Part shown: positions 41,501-57,700 of the stretch, one piece after another
Numbering within the stretch: the first letter of the stretch is position 1
Layout: each line of letters starts with the position of its first letter
NCBI RefSeq assembly: GCF_015694525.1
Contig: NZ_JADQDM010000002.1
Location: 558,001-622,000, forward strand
Source: Hymenobacter ruricola
GTDB taxonomy: Bacteria > Bacteroidota > Bacteroidia > Cytophagales > Hymenobacteraceae
Direction of reading: 5' to 3'
Length of the DNA: 64,000 nucleotides
Position numbers and translations under genes: made by a program
The notes under the pieces: generated by a model
Seen by the model: the letters and a program-made list of their open reading frames with translations, nothing else
What the model was told of the DNA's origin: nothing
The model's database searches: none

Positions 41501-44500
41501 CGCCCGGCCCGGCGTGAACGCCTACGACCGGGAGCAGTTCGAGTACAACAGCTACCGCCCCAGCATCTCGCTGTTCTACAACGCCAACGATGGCTTCGGG
41601 GCCGGCGCGGGCGTCACGTTTCTGCGGCAGGGCTTCCGCAAGCCGGGCTACAAAAACATGTATTCCTTCGACATTCAGGGCAGCATCAACGGCTTGCTGC
41701 AGCTCACGGCCAGCACCCGGCACCGCTACGCCATCGGCAAAATCGACGCCGGTGCCTCGGCCAGCTACGGCAGCTACTTCCCTTTCTACCGCTTCTTCGG
41801 GCTGGGCAACAACACTGGCTTCAGCCAGGATTTATACGACAACAAGTTCTACAACGCCCGCTACAAAGGCTACACCATCAACGCTTTTCTGGAGCGCACG
41901 TTCTTCCAGCGCAGCGTAATTCGGGTAGGGCCGACTTATGAGGACTACACCAGCGACTTTGGTGGCAATACGTTTCTGGGCACCATCGCCAGCCGCCCCT
42001 CCGACCAGCGCCCCAACACCAGCCCCCAGCGCCTCATTGGCCTGAACGGCGTGTTCGACCTCGACCTGCGCAACCGCCCCAGCTTCGCCCAGCGCGGCGT
42101 CCGCATTCGGGTGCAGCACGACTCTTACCGCCAGCTCAGCGAAAACCTCGACAGTGCCCGCACCGCCAAATCCAACTTCGGCCTCACCCAGGCCTTCGCC
42201 GAATACTACGGCACCGCCCGAATCGGCATCCCCGTCACGCTGGTGCTGAAAGGCGGCGGCGCCAAAACCTACGGCCCGGACGCGGCCATTCCCTTCTACA
42301 AATTCGCCAGCCTCGGCCAAAACGAAGGTTTGCGCGGCTACTACCGCAACCGCTTCAGCGGCGACGCCAGCCTGTATTACAACACCGAGCTGCGTCTGGC
42401 CCTGGGCCAGGTCAAAAACGGCTTCCTGCCCTTCTACTACGGCGTGTTTGGCTTCTACGACCAGGGCCGCGTGTACTATCAGGGCGCTTCGGACGGTGGC
42501 TGGCACTCGGGCTACGGCGGCGGCTTCTACATCGCGCCGGTGGTGGAAACCCTGGCCCTGGCCGTGTCTTACCAAAAATCGGTCGAAAGCAGCCTCATCC
42601 AGTTTGGCCTTGGCTTCCGAATCGATAAGTAGGCCGCCTTTTAGCCAATACTTAGCCGGCCGCGTACCTTTGGCCTTTCGTTTACTCTGATTTTGCTGCA
42701 TGCACTTCCCCCTCCGTAAGCTCGCCGCCATCGACATTGGGTCCAACGCCGTGCGGTGTCAGATTTCGGCGGTGCTGTACTACGAAGGCCGCTACCGCCT
42801 CAAACGCGTGGAGTACGTGCGCTTCCCCATGCGCCTGGGCGAAGACGTCTTCGCCACCGGCCAGATTTCCAGGCCCAAAGAAGACCAGTTCGTCAAGTTC
42901 CTGCACTCGCTCAAGCTCCTGATGGAAGTGCACGGCGTGGCTCATTACCTGGTGTGCGCCACCTCCGCCATGCGCTCGGCCACCAACGGCGGCGCCATCG
43001 TGGCCCGCGTGCGCGAAGAGCTTGGCATGGAAATCAAAGTCATCGACGGCCAGGACGAAGCCTTCTACATCAACCGCGTCATCGAGCACGTGCTGGAAGA
43101 CAAGCGCCACTACCTGCACATCGACGTGGGGGGCGGCAGCACCGAGTTCAACATCTATCATGACCGCCGCAAGGTCGCCGCGCAGTCGTTCGAAATCGGC
43201 TCCATCCGCCGCATGCAGGAAGAGGAAAGCGGCCACAACACCGCCGCCCAGGCCGAGCTCTGGGCCCGCATGGAAGAATGGGTGCGCCACAACGCCCGCA
43301 CCTACCACGTCACGCGCGCCATCGGCACGGGCGGCAACATCAACAAGCTCTACAGCATGACGCCCGCGGCGCCGGCCAAACCCGTCACCCGCCGCAGCCT
43401 CGAAACCACCCTGGCCCGCCTCGCCAACCTGAGCATGAACGAGCGTGTGAACGTGGCCATGCTCAACCCCGACCGCGCCGACGTCATCGTGCCCGCCGGC
43501 CATATCTATCTTTCCGCCATGCAGTGGGCCAACGTCAACAACATGGTCGTGCCCGACATCGGCCTGAAAGACGGCATGCTCCAGGCCCTCTTTGAAGACT
43601 ACTTCGACGAGATGGCCCCCGAAGCCAACCACCCCGCCATTCACCCCATCCCGGACCTGCAAAACATGCCCGCGGAATTGGAATAACGCCCGTCATTGCG
43701 AGCGCAGCGAAGCAATCTGCCTTCCCTTAGCGACTAGCTTTGAGTTGTGACAAGCTCAAAAGAAAGCCCCGGTACTGCTAAGTGCCGGGGCTTGTTACGT
43801 CTTAGGAATAGTCACTAAGATGACGGATTGTGTTGCCACGCTCGCAATGACAGCGCGGCACTTAGCTACGCATTCACGACGCCTGCGCTCACGCCTTCCT
43901 CGTCGGCATGGCCCACCGGGGTGGCGTCGTCGTCGCACGCCTCGTCGTGCTCGCCTTCACCGAAAGCATCATCGGCGCCGACGTCGTTTGCTTCTGCTGC
44001 CAGCGAGGCCGCCTGCTCTGCTTCCTGAGCCGCGGCCGCTACGTCGAGGCGCCGCTGGGCCTGCACGTCCAGCAATGCCAGCATGCCCTCGGCCGTGGCC
44101 TGGGCCAACTGCGCTTCGTCGCGTTTGAAGAAGTCTTTGTGCACGTTCACCACGGGTTCGCCGGGCGCGGGCTGCTGACGAATGTAGGCGCCGTCTTCCC
44201 GCATCACGTAGCTGTTCTGGTTGTCCATCATATTCATCATCAGAATATTGATGGCTTCGCGTTTAAGCTGTGGGTTAACAATCAAAAACAGCGCTTCAAT
44301 GCGCCGGTCGAAGCTCCGCACCATGATGTCGGCCGAGCCGGCGTATAGCTTGGCATCGCCGCCGTTGTGGAAGTAGAACAGGCGCGTGTGCTCCAGGTAT
44401 TCGCCCACAATGCTGCGCACCTCAATGTTGTCGCTCAGCCCCGGACGCCCCGGCCGGAGGCAGCAGATGCCCCGCACCACAAAGCGAATGGGCACGCCGG

Positions 44501-46729
44501 CCTTGGCGGCCCGGTAAAACTCATCAATCAGTTCCTTGTCTTCGAGCGAATTCATCTTCATCACGATGCCGCTGGGCAATCCCTTTTTGGCCTGCTTCAC
44601 CTCCTCGCGGATGAGGTGGATGAGCTGCTGGCGCATGTCTTTGGGCGCCGTGATGAGGTACTCGTAGTCGTCGGGCTGCGAGTGCCCGGTGATGACGTTA
44701 AAGAATTCCGACACGTCGTGCCCGTAGGTGTCGTTGGTCGTGAGCAGGCTCACGTCGGTGTAGAGGCGGGCGGTTTGCTCGTTGTAGTTGCCCGAGCCGA
44801 TGTGCACGTAGCGCGTCACCTTCTCCCCTTCCTTGCGGATAATCATGAGCAGTTTGGTGTGCGTCTTGTACTTGCTCACGCCATAAATGACGAAGCAGCC
44901 GGCCTTTTCCAGCCGCGCCCCTTCCCGAATGTTCTTCTCCTCATCGAACCGCGCCTTCACCTCAAACAGCACCGACACGTGCTTGCCGTTTTCGGCCGCT
45001 TTCAGCAGGGCGGCGCTCACGCGCGAGTCGTCGGCCAGCCGGTAAATGGTCTGCTTGATGCCCAGCACGTGCGGGTCCACGGCGGCCTGCTCCAGCAGGC
45101 GCACCATGGGCTCGATGCTGTTGTAGGGGTGGTGCAGCAGCACATCGTGCGTTTTGAGGTACTCGAAGAGGTTTTCTTCGGCGCCTTCAGGTAGGCTCAG
45201 GGGCTGTACCGGCGCGGGCATTTTGGCCGTTTTGCCCCGGAAGTTGGGGTGCCGCACTATCTGCCAAAGCCCTTTGAGGTCGATAAGCGAATTGATGACG
45301 AAGACGTTGCCGTTGTCAATGTTCCACCGCTCGCGCAGCACCTGCATGAGCGTGGCCGAGGCATTGGGCTCCACTTCCACGCGCACCACCCGGCCGCGCT
45401 TGCGGGTTTTCAGGCCCACCTGAATTTCCTTGATGAAGTCGTTGTCGATGTCGTCCGATTCTTCCAGCGTAAAGTCGCCGTTGCGGGTGATGCGGAACAG
45501 GTTGGCCGACACAATCTCCACGTTGCGGAACAGGCGCGGCAGAAACTCGCGCACCACTTCCTCGATGGGCACAAAAATGACCTTGTCCTTGCGCGTGAGC
45601 TCGAAAAACCGGGTCAGGTTCTGCGGAATCTGCACAAACGTGAGGCGCTCCTGTCCTTTCTCGGCCTCGCCATCCAGCCCCACCGCAATGCCGTTGCCGA
45701 TGCGCGTGACCACCCCGAAGATGAGCATCTGGTTCATCATCAGCGGGAAGCCGTGGTACGAGTCGTACACCATTGGCGTGAGCAGCGGAAACACGGTGTT
45801 TTTGAAGTAGCCGTCGGCCTTCTTCACTTCCAGCTCCGTGAGGTCGCTCATCTTGAGGATGTTGAAGCCGTGCTTTTCAAAGTTGGGCTTCAGCTCGTTC
45901 AGGTAAGTCAGGCTCTGGTCGTTCACGAAACGGTGCGCAAAATCCAGCAGCTTGCGCCGAAACGGCAGCTCGCGCAGGCCCGAGTAATCAATCCGCTCTT
46001 TGCCGTAATCAAGGTAGTTGTACAGCGAGCCCACGCGAATCATAAAAAATTCGTCCAGGTTCGAGCTGGTGATGGCCAGAAACTTCAGCTTGTCGAACAA
46101 ACCGCGGCTGGAGTCCTGCACCTGGTCGAGCACGCGGTAGTTGAAGCGCAGCCAGCTCAAATCGCGGCTGATGTATTTGCTTTTGCGGATAAGGTCGGCG
46201 GACTTGAAGAGCTTCATAATGGATAACGGAATGCAGGGCAAAATACGGGGCAACGCCCCGTCAACACTACTCTCTACGCGGAAATAATGGCCGTGGCCTC
46301 AATTTCCACCAACATGCGCGGGTCAATCAGCGCCCGCACCTCCACCATGGACGTCACGGGCCGGATTTCCCCGAAAATTTCGCCGTGCGCCCGCCCCACG
46401 GCTTCCCACTGCGAGATATCGGTGACGAGCATGCGCGTGCGCACCACGTCGGCAAACGATGCCCCGGCCGCCGTTAGTGCCTCGCCTATTTTCTCCAGCG
46501 CCCGCCTGGTCTGGGCGTAAGCATCGGCGCCCGTCACCGCGTCGCCGTCCTGTGCCGTGGTGCCGGCCACTTCCACCACGTTGCCCACCCGCACCGCCCG
46601 CGAGTAGCCTACCAGGGGCTCATAAGGCGAACCGGAAGAAATCAATTGTCGCATAAGTTGTAAAACAGATAAGTCGTGAAACAGAAAAGGCCCGCTTTGC
46701 AGCGGGCCTTTTCGCGTTAGCGCCGGTTA

Positions 46730-48736
<2,007 letters not shown>

Positions 48737-51700
48737 TCAGGTCGTAAAACCACCCAACGGGCGGCTAGGTACTGAACACTCAAAAGTACATATTTAATCC
48801 CATTTTCAGGAATTTTCGCGGTTTTTATCCTCGGATTTTTTCATTTTTGAGCACCTGAAAAAGTCTTCCGGAATCCTCGCCAGCCGGACATAAAAAAAGG
48901 CCTCTCCCGGGCAGGGAGAGGCCTTTTTTCAAGAAGTTGAATCCGTGCTTAGTTGATAACCACTTTCTGGGTGGCGATGCCGGCATCGGTGCGGAATTGC
49001 AGGGTGTATACCCCGGCCTTTTCGTTGCTCAGGTCGAGGTTGAAGGCTTTCGAGCCCACCGAAGTAGCGCTTACCGATTGCGACTTCACCTGACGGCCCA
49101 TGGCATCCACCACGGTCAGTTGGGCGTTGCCTTTCAAGGCCGAGCCCAAGTCAACGCTGAACACGCCCGTATTGCTGGGGTTGGGGTACACCGAGAGGGC
49201 GCTTTGCAGGGCCTTGTCGCGGGTGCCCGTCAGCACGATGTTGCTGGCTTTGTACAGGCCGCCGACGCCCGTAGCGTCCGTTTGCAGGCCGCCGTAGCCG
49301 GCCGCCGAGTTAGAGTTGGCGCCAGCAATTAGGTCCATGGCAAAGAATTCGGCCCCGCCGGTCACGATGTTAGTCCAGTTGATGCCATCGACGCTGGTCG
49401 AGAAGCCGAAGTCGTCGTTGCCCAGGGCAGAGGGGAAGCGCTGGCCCGAGCTGTAGAAGCGGCCGTTCACCGCGTCGATGGCGTAGCGGAAGAAGCTGCC
49501 AGTGGCGTTGTTAACGGGCGTGATGGTCTGCCAGGTGGCGCCGCCGTCGGAGGTCCGAATCACGTTCACGGCCGTTACATCGCTGCCTGCAATTTTCGTA
49601 TTGTAAGCAATGCCGTTTTGCGCGTCGCGGAAGGCTAAATGAGAAATGGTTTCCGTCAGGGGTGTAGGGGTGCTCACCGTCCAGGTAACGCCGCGGTCAG
49701 TGGATTTGAATACCCTTTCCTGGTCGTTGGTACCCAGCGAAGCACCGCCGAACCAAATGGTGTTGCCCAAAGCGAAATAAGAGCCCACCAGCGCGGCTTC
49801 GCCCGTGGCAGGCGTGATGGCCGCGCTCTGGGGGATGCGTGACCAGGTAGCGCCGCCATCGGTGGTGCGGTAAATTTCAAAGTAGCCGCCCACCGGGTCG
49901 CCGACGGCCACGCCCACGCTGGCGTCGAACATGTGCACGAAGTCGAGGAAGCTGGCCGAGTTGGTGAATTGCGAAGCCGTGGTGGTTTTCGTCCAGCCCA
50001 AGCCCCCGTTGGTGGTGCGCAGGATTTCGCCACCGCCGGCCGAACCGAATTTACCTACTACCGCTGTGGTTGCCGAGACGCCGGAAATGTTGGTGGCTTC
50101 GAAGGCTTGGTTTGAGCCAGTGGCGTTAATAGCATCGAAGTCAAACTCGTCGCCCGCAGCATTGTTGGTGCGGAAAAAGTAGTTGGTGTTGCCCGAAGGC
50201 CGTTCGAAGGCGGTGGCCCACGCCACGTTAGCGGATACGGTGCTGACGTTGTCGACGCGGTAGCCCGGCGCCAGCGCACCGGAGTTGTTCAAGTTCACCT
50301 GCACCCAAGGGCCGAGGTTCACGGTCTGGGCGTGCGCGCCGATGGCGGCACCAAGCAAACCCAGGGAAAGTAGGAATTTCTTCATGATTAAAAAAAGTGA
50401 TTTAGGGTGGCGAAAAGGGAGGGGAATGGGCAAGGAATCTCCAAAAAAGGGCGGCGGTTTAGGCGCCAACCGTCCTCATTTGGGGGCCAAGATAAGGAAA
50501 ACAGCCGATTCCCTCCGCGCAAAACGTTGGTTTGCCTCTCAGTGTTACGCAAATCCGTCAGGTAATGTAGTGGCCGTCACGGTTCTGTTATACTCACTTC
50601 CGGCTCGCAATAAAATGACGCGCGGCTGCGTTGCACGAAAAAGCCCTTCCCCGTTGCGGGGAAGGGCTTTTTCGTGTGGCCCCGTTTGGATTCGAACCAA
50701 AGACCGACTACTTAGAAGGTAGTTGCTCTATCCAGCTGAGCTACGGGGTCGAAACGGGGCGGGAAAATGTGTCGGGGTGGCAGGATTCGAACCTACGACC
50801 TCCTGCTCCCAAAGCAGGCGCGATACCGGGCTACGCTACACCCCGAAAAAAATAATGTTGAGTTTGGAAAGCTTCCTACTGGGTGGAGCCCCAATGGGAC
50901 GCTTTCGCAACCCAACATTATTGGTGGAGAAGGGGGGATTCGAACCCCCGGTAACCTTTAGAGCTACGGCAGTTTAGCAAACTACTGGTTTCAGCCACTC
51001 ACCCACTTCTCCAGGCTGGTTTCGCTTCCGTCCGAAGCGGGTGCAAATATACGGGCCGAACTGAATTAGCCATACCCCGAGCGAAAAATTTATCTTTGGA
51101 CCGCGCAAGCGCATTGGCCCGGCCCCCGCCACCTTTGTCGCAAGGCGTAGTTTTCCTCTCATCTCCTTTCCGCACTTGCTAACCTGGGCGTATCCTGATT
51201 TTGTGGCCGCGGGCCTGGTGCTGGCCCTGGCGCTGCTGCTGCTGGGCCGGCACTGGCGCCGCGCCGGCCGCGCCGGGCGGGCGCTGGGCACCCGGGCGCG
51301 GCACCGCGGCTGGAAGCTGGCCCCGCGCCTGCTGGCGGGGCTGGGGCTGCTGGCGGCCGCGCTGGGCCCGTCGCTGGGCGTGAGCCAGCGGCCGGTGCGC
51401 ACGGCCGGCAAAGACGTGTGGCTGCTGGTGGACGTGTCGCGCTCGATGGACGCCCCGGACGTGGCCCCTACCCGCCTGCTCCGGGCCCAGGCCGAGCTGG
51501 AGGAACTGGTGGCGCAGTTTCCGGCCGACCGGCTGGGCGTGGTGGTGTTTGGGGCGGAAGCGGTGGTGCAGTGCCCGCTGACCTACGACCAGGCGGCCGT
51601 GCAGGTCTTCATCCGCACCCTGCGCACCAGCCTGCTCCCGGCCGGCCCCACCACCCTGCGCGAGCCCCTGGAGCTGGTGCTGAAGCGGCTGGGCCCAACC

Positions 51701-54700
51701 GCCGGCACGCCGCGGGCCACCGCCCTGGTGCTGGTGAGCGACGGCGAAGACTTCGGCGAAAACCTGGAGCCGGTGCTGCGGGAGATGGCCCGGGCCGGGG
51801 CGCGGGTGTACACAGTGGGGGTGGGAACAGCCAAGGGCAGCAAAATCCCCCAGCCCGGGGGCGGCTACCTGCGCGATGGCAAGGGCCAAGTGGTGGAAAG
51901 CCGCCTGCGCGAAGCCCCGCTGCTCCAGTTGGCGGCCCAAACCGGCGGCCAATACGTGGAGCTAAGCAACCAGCAAAACGGCTTTGAGCCGCTGCTGCGC
52001 CTGCTGCGCAACATGCCCGGCGTGGCCGAGCAGGTGCGCACCGTGGCCGTGGCCGACAACCGCTACCGCTACCCGCTGGCGGCCGCGCTGCTGCTGCTGG
52101 CCCTTGACGTGGTGCTCACTTTAACCATTATAAAGCCGTGAAATACCTCGCCTTGATGATATTGCTGGCGGGTGGCCCCGGCTGGGCGCTGCTGACGCAG
52201 GTGCGCGACCGCAACGCGGCCGTCAATACCGGCACCATTGCGTACAAGCGGGGGGCTGTTGCCCGCGCCGCCATTGCGTTTCAAGCCGCTGTGAATGCCA
52301 CAACCCGGCGCCCCCCCGACCCCCGACTGGTGCTGAACCTGGCCCACGCCCGGACCCGGGCGGGACAGCTGGCGCCAGCGGCCAGCACGTACAGCAAACT
52401 GCTAACGGGCGCGCCGGCCGAGTTGAGCAGCGTGGCGCGGCAGCAACTGGCGGTGCTGGCCGCGCAACGCGGCGAAACGGCGCAGGCCGTGGGCCTGTTG
52501 CGCCAGGCCTTGGTGCTGGACCCGAACAACGCCGGAGCGCGCTATGACTACGAAGTGCTGACGGAATACCTGGCCAAGCGGCCAAACGCTCCGAAGATTC
52601 CCTCCCCGCCGCCAGCCGCCGACAAGCAAAAGCCCTCTCCGGAAAAAGAAGGAAAGGCCCAGAGCCAGCCCGCCGAAAAAGCCGGCACCGACCACCAAGG
52701 GCAAACCAACGACCAAAGACCGAGCCCCACGCCGCCTTCTGGCCCACCCCAGCCGCAGCCCGACCCGGCGGGCCAGCCCGACAACCAACGACCTCGCCCT
52801 GCAGACGGCACGGCCGCCAAGGGCGGGCGCACGCCCGGAGCCGGGCCCGAGCAGCCGCTGCCATTGGGCGAGCTGCCGGGCCAGCAGCGCGGGCTGGACC
52901 GCGGGACTGCTTCCCCGGCTTCGGGCGGCAAGGGGCGCAGCAACCGCCCTGGCACGGAAGCCGCCACCCCGGCCGACGTGCAGCTGCAAACCCAGCGCGA
53001 GCGCCTGCAAGCCATGAACCTGAGCCCGGCCCAGGCCCGCCAACTCCTCGAAACCCTGCGCGCCCAGGAGCAGCAGTACCTGCAACAGGTGGCGCGACCG
53101 GCGGCTCAGAAGCCCGACCCCAACAAGCCTACTTGGTAATCAGGCATTGGCAGTGAGCTGATTGCCAGCCAAACCAAACCTGGCTAACGCCTGTTAGGCT
53201 GCCGGCTGATTCGGGGGCGCTAAATCCGTACTTTTGCGGCCAGATTCATCCTCCCACCCCACCTTACATTTTTCGGTATGCAAACCAAAGAAGTTGTCAT
53301 TATTTCCGCCGTCCGCACGCCCATTGGGTCATTTGGCGGGGCGCTGGCGTCGTTGTCGGCCACTGAGCTGGGCGCCATTGCCCTCAAAGGCGCCCTGGAC
53401 AAAGCCGGCGTTGCGCCGTCGGAAGTCGAGCAGGTGATTATGGGCAACGTGATTTCGGCCAACCTGGGCCAGGCGCCCGCCCGCCAGGCCGCCAAGAAAG
53501 CCGGCCTGCCCGACACCGTGGAATGCACCACGGTGAACAAGGTGTGCGCCTCGGGCTCGAAGGCCATCATGTTTGCGGCCCAGGCCATCATGCTGGGGCA
53601 GGCCGACGTGATTCTGGCCGGCGGCATGGAGAGCATGAGCAACGTGCCCTACTACCTCGACAAAGCCCGTTTCGGCGCCAAGTACGGCCACGGCCAGATG
53701 ATTGACGGCCTCGTGCGCGACGGCCTCTGGGACCCCTACCACGACTACGCCATGGGCAACGCGGCCGAAAACACGGCCAAGGAAATGGGCATCACCCGCG
53801 AAGAGCAGGACGCTTTCGCCATCGAGAGCTACACCCGCAGCGCCGCCGCGGCCAAAGCCGGCAAAAAGAAAGACGAAATTGTGCCCGTGACCATCGAGAG
53901 CCGCGGCAAAACCACCGTCATCGAAGACGACGAGGAATACCTGAAAGTGGATTTCGCCAAAGTGCCCGGCCTGAAACCCGCTTTCATCAAAGAAAACGGC
54001 ACCGTGACGGCCGCCAACGCCTCCACGCTGAACGACGGCGCCGCCGCCGTGCTGCTGATGAGCCGCGAGAAAGCCGACGCGCTGGGCCTCTCCCCCATCG
54101 GCCGCATCCTGGGCTTCGCCGACGCCGAGCAGGCGCCGGAGTGGTTCACGACCTCGCCCGCGCTGGCCATTCCGAAGGCGCTGAAAAACGCCGGCAAGAC
54201 AGCCGCTGACGTGGATTTCTACGAAATCAACGAGGCGTTCTCGGTGGTGAGCCTGGCCAACAACAAGCTGCTGAACCTGGAAGGGACCAAGGTGAACAAG
54301 TACGGCGGGGCCGTGAGCCTGGGCCACCCGCTGGGTGCCTCCGGTGCGCGCATCGTGACCACGCTGATGAACGTGCTCAAGAATGAGGGCGGCAAAATCG
54401 GCGTGACCGGCATCTGCAACGGCGGCGGCGGCGCCAGCGCCATTGTGGTGGAGGCGCTGTAGTTTAAAACTTATTAGCCCGTCATGCCGAGCGCAGCGAA
54501 GCAACTTTACTGCTTCGTTGCATTCAAAGGATTACTACTGAGGTAAAGATGCTTTGCTGCGCTCGGCATGACGTTCAATGATTTGAAGAAGCCCCGCCGA
54601 AATTCGGCGGGGCTTTTTTGGGCCCAACTTTTAGTGTCCGTTTGCCATCGCACGGAAAACACCTTTTCTGCGTTCTTGCGCCTATGAAATACCTGGTTCC

Positions 54701-57700
54701 TTTTTTCTTTTTGTTGCTGGCGCTGCCCTCGCACGGCCAACGGCTGAGGCGTTTTATTTCGTATTACGATTCTCTGAAAACCAGCAAGCGGGAAGTGTAT
54801 ACCGCTTTGGTGGCGGCCGATACCGTGCCGCAGGGCACCTACAAGCGGTTTTATCGCAACGGCAAGTTGGAGCAGCAAACCAGCTTCACGCAGGGCAAGC
54901 GCGACTCGGCCTACGTGGAGTTTCACCCCACCGGCACGCGGCGGCTGGAGGCCACTTATAAGGACGGCATCCGGCAGGGCCCGTTCAAAACCTATTACGA
55001 CGACGGGCACGTGGCGCAGGCGGGCTTCTTTGAGAACGACGAGCCCAACGGCGAAATCACCTACTACCACCCCGACGGCTCGGTGAAGCTGCGCACCACC
55101 CTCACCAAGGGCCAGCCCAACGGCGCCTTGAAGGCGCTGTACCCCGACGGCAAGACCCAGGCCGAAATCACCTACGTGGACGGGCAGCCCAACGGCGCGG
55201 TGAAGTTTTACTACCCCAACGGCGTGGTGCAGAGCGAAGGCAGCTTCTCAAAAGGCCTGCTTTCGGGCCCCTACAAAACGTATTATCCCAACTCGCAGAT
55301 TGAGGTGGAAGTGCTGGCCGATAAAAACGGCCGGGGCCGCTACCGCAGCTACTACATGAGCGGCAAGCTGCAGACGGAGAGCACCTACGCCCCCGCCCCG
55401 CTGCAGCAGCGCGCGGTGAAAAACCCGCTCGGCGACGACCTCACCAAGCGCGCGGCGCCCGTCAGCGGCACGGCCAACCTCGACGGCCCGGCCACCAGCT
55501 ACTACGAGAGCGGGCAGATAAAGTCAAAAATGACGTACCGCAACGGCGTGCTCATCGGCCACGGCGTGGAGTACTTCGAAAACGGCAACCTGCGCGAAGA
55601 AACCGACTACAGCAACGGCGGCAAGGACCGCAAAATCACGCGCTACCACGACGTGGCCGGGCAGCTCAAGCAGGCCGAAGAACAGTACAAGAGCAACCGC
55701 CCGGCCGGCACCTGGCGCGAGTTTTACCCCGATGGCAAGACGCCCCGCAAGGTGGAAACCTACGGCCCCCAGGGCAAGCTGGTGGGCGAGCGCCTCACCT
55801 ATTTTGAAAGCGGCGCGGTGCAAAGCCGGCAGCCGTATCTGAACGGGTTCATGGCCGGCGTGGCGCAGGAATATTTCCCCTCGGGCAAGGTGCGCAAGGA
55901 AACCACCTACGTGCGCAGCGCCATTCAAGGGCCCTTCAAGGAATACCGGGAAGACGGCTCCCTGGCCGTGAACGGCCTGTACCGCAACAGCAAGCAAAGC
56001 GGCGTCTGGACCTACTACAAGGAAGACGGCCAAACCGTGGACCGCACCGTGACCTACCGCAACGGCGTACTGGTGGCCGACCCCGTGCACCAGCCCAAAC
56101 CCAAGCCCAAGGCACCGCTGAAGCGCAAGTAGCGACGCATCTTGGTGCCTTCGCGTCCCGCGGCTGGCCTTCGTACGGGCAGCATTTGGTGACGGGACGT
56201 CAGAATGCGTTGCCGCAGATTCCTCCATTTTAGCAAAGCTCCGGCCTTCATGGTCGGAGCTTTTTGTTTTTGCAAAAAAAAATCTGGGGGAATGAGGCAA
56301 CCGCCGTGCGACGCCTGGCATCTGCTGTGCCGTACCCGCCGGACTAAAAGCGGGAGTTCGAAAAAGCAGTGAAAAAATCTCATACTGCTTACCAATTGAA
56401 TTCCAACATGTAACACCGCACTGGCTTTTGCTTAATGAAAATTTATTTTACCAGTACCTTGCGTTACAAAGTACCTGTCTTACATTTGTTCTGTTCTTAG
56501 CCCAGTAGCTGAGCTTAGCGGGTACCCACGATGGCCCGCTAGCCAGCCGAATCCACTCACCGGAGTCAGGGCGGCCGAGTTGCTCACCACCCAGCGGAAC
56601 CGCGGCCGCTGCCTGCCCCGAGCTACTCCCCCGTTCGCCTCACCACTCACTTTCTGCACCATGAAAACGTTTTGCACTGCTTCTACTCGCCTTTTTTCGA
56701 GCCCCTGGCTGCGGGGCGTGGTCCTTCTTTCTTTCCTGATGCCGCTGGGGGCGGCGGCCCAGACGGGCGGCGCGGGCCGCGTCAGCGGCAGCCTGGTGGA
56801 AGAGGGCTCGGGCAAACCAGTGCCCTTTTCCGACGTGGTGCTGCTTCGCGCGGCAGATTCCACGTTCGTAAGTGCAGCCCAAACTACGGAGCAGGGCGCG
56901 TTCAACGCCGCCGGCCTGCCGCTGGGCACCTACCTGATGCGGGTGCAGGACCTGAACTATAAGGTATTGCGCCGCCGCTTCACGCTGACGGCCGCCGCGC
57001 CCGCGGCGGAGTTTGCCGGACTGAGAATGACGGCCGCCACGGCCACCAGGCTCAGCGAAGTGGTGGTGACGGGCGAGAAGGCCACGGTGGTGGAAGAGCT
57101 CGGCAAGCGCGTGATTAACGTGGAAAAAGACCTGGGCAGCGTGGGCGGCACGGCGGCCAATGTGCTGCAAAATGTGCCCTCGGTGAGCGTGGACGTCAAT
57201 GGCACGGTTTCGATGCGCGGCACTTCCAACGTCACCATCCTCATCGACGGCAAGCCGGCGGGCGTGAGCAACGGCGGCACCGGCGGCCAGCGGCTCGACC
57301 AGATTCCGGCCTCGCGCATTGCCCAGGTCGAAGTCATCACCAACCCCTCGGCCAAGTACGACGCGGCCGGCGGCGGCGGGGTCATCAATCTCATTACCAA
57401 GAAAGAAACCAAGAACGGCACCAACGGCACGGCCGCCCTTAACCTCGGCACCGCCGACAAGTACAGCGGCAACCTCAACCTGAGCCGCAAGCAGGGCAAA
57501 GCCACCTGGAGCGCCGGCTACAACGGCCGCGACGTGAGCTACCGCAGCCACGGCCACTCCGAGCAAAACGCCCTGCTGGGCGCCGAAACCGTGCGCACCA
57601 CGCAGGTGGCTTCGGGCATCGAAACCCACCGCAACCACAACGTGCAGGTGGGCGTGGAGCTGGCCCTGCCCAAAGACCAGAGCCTGAGCCTGAACGTGAG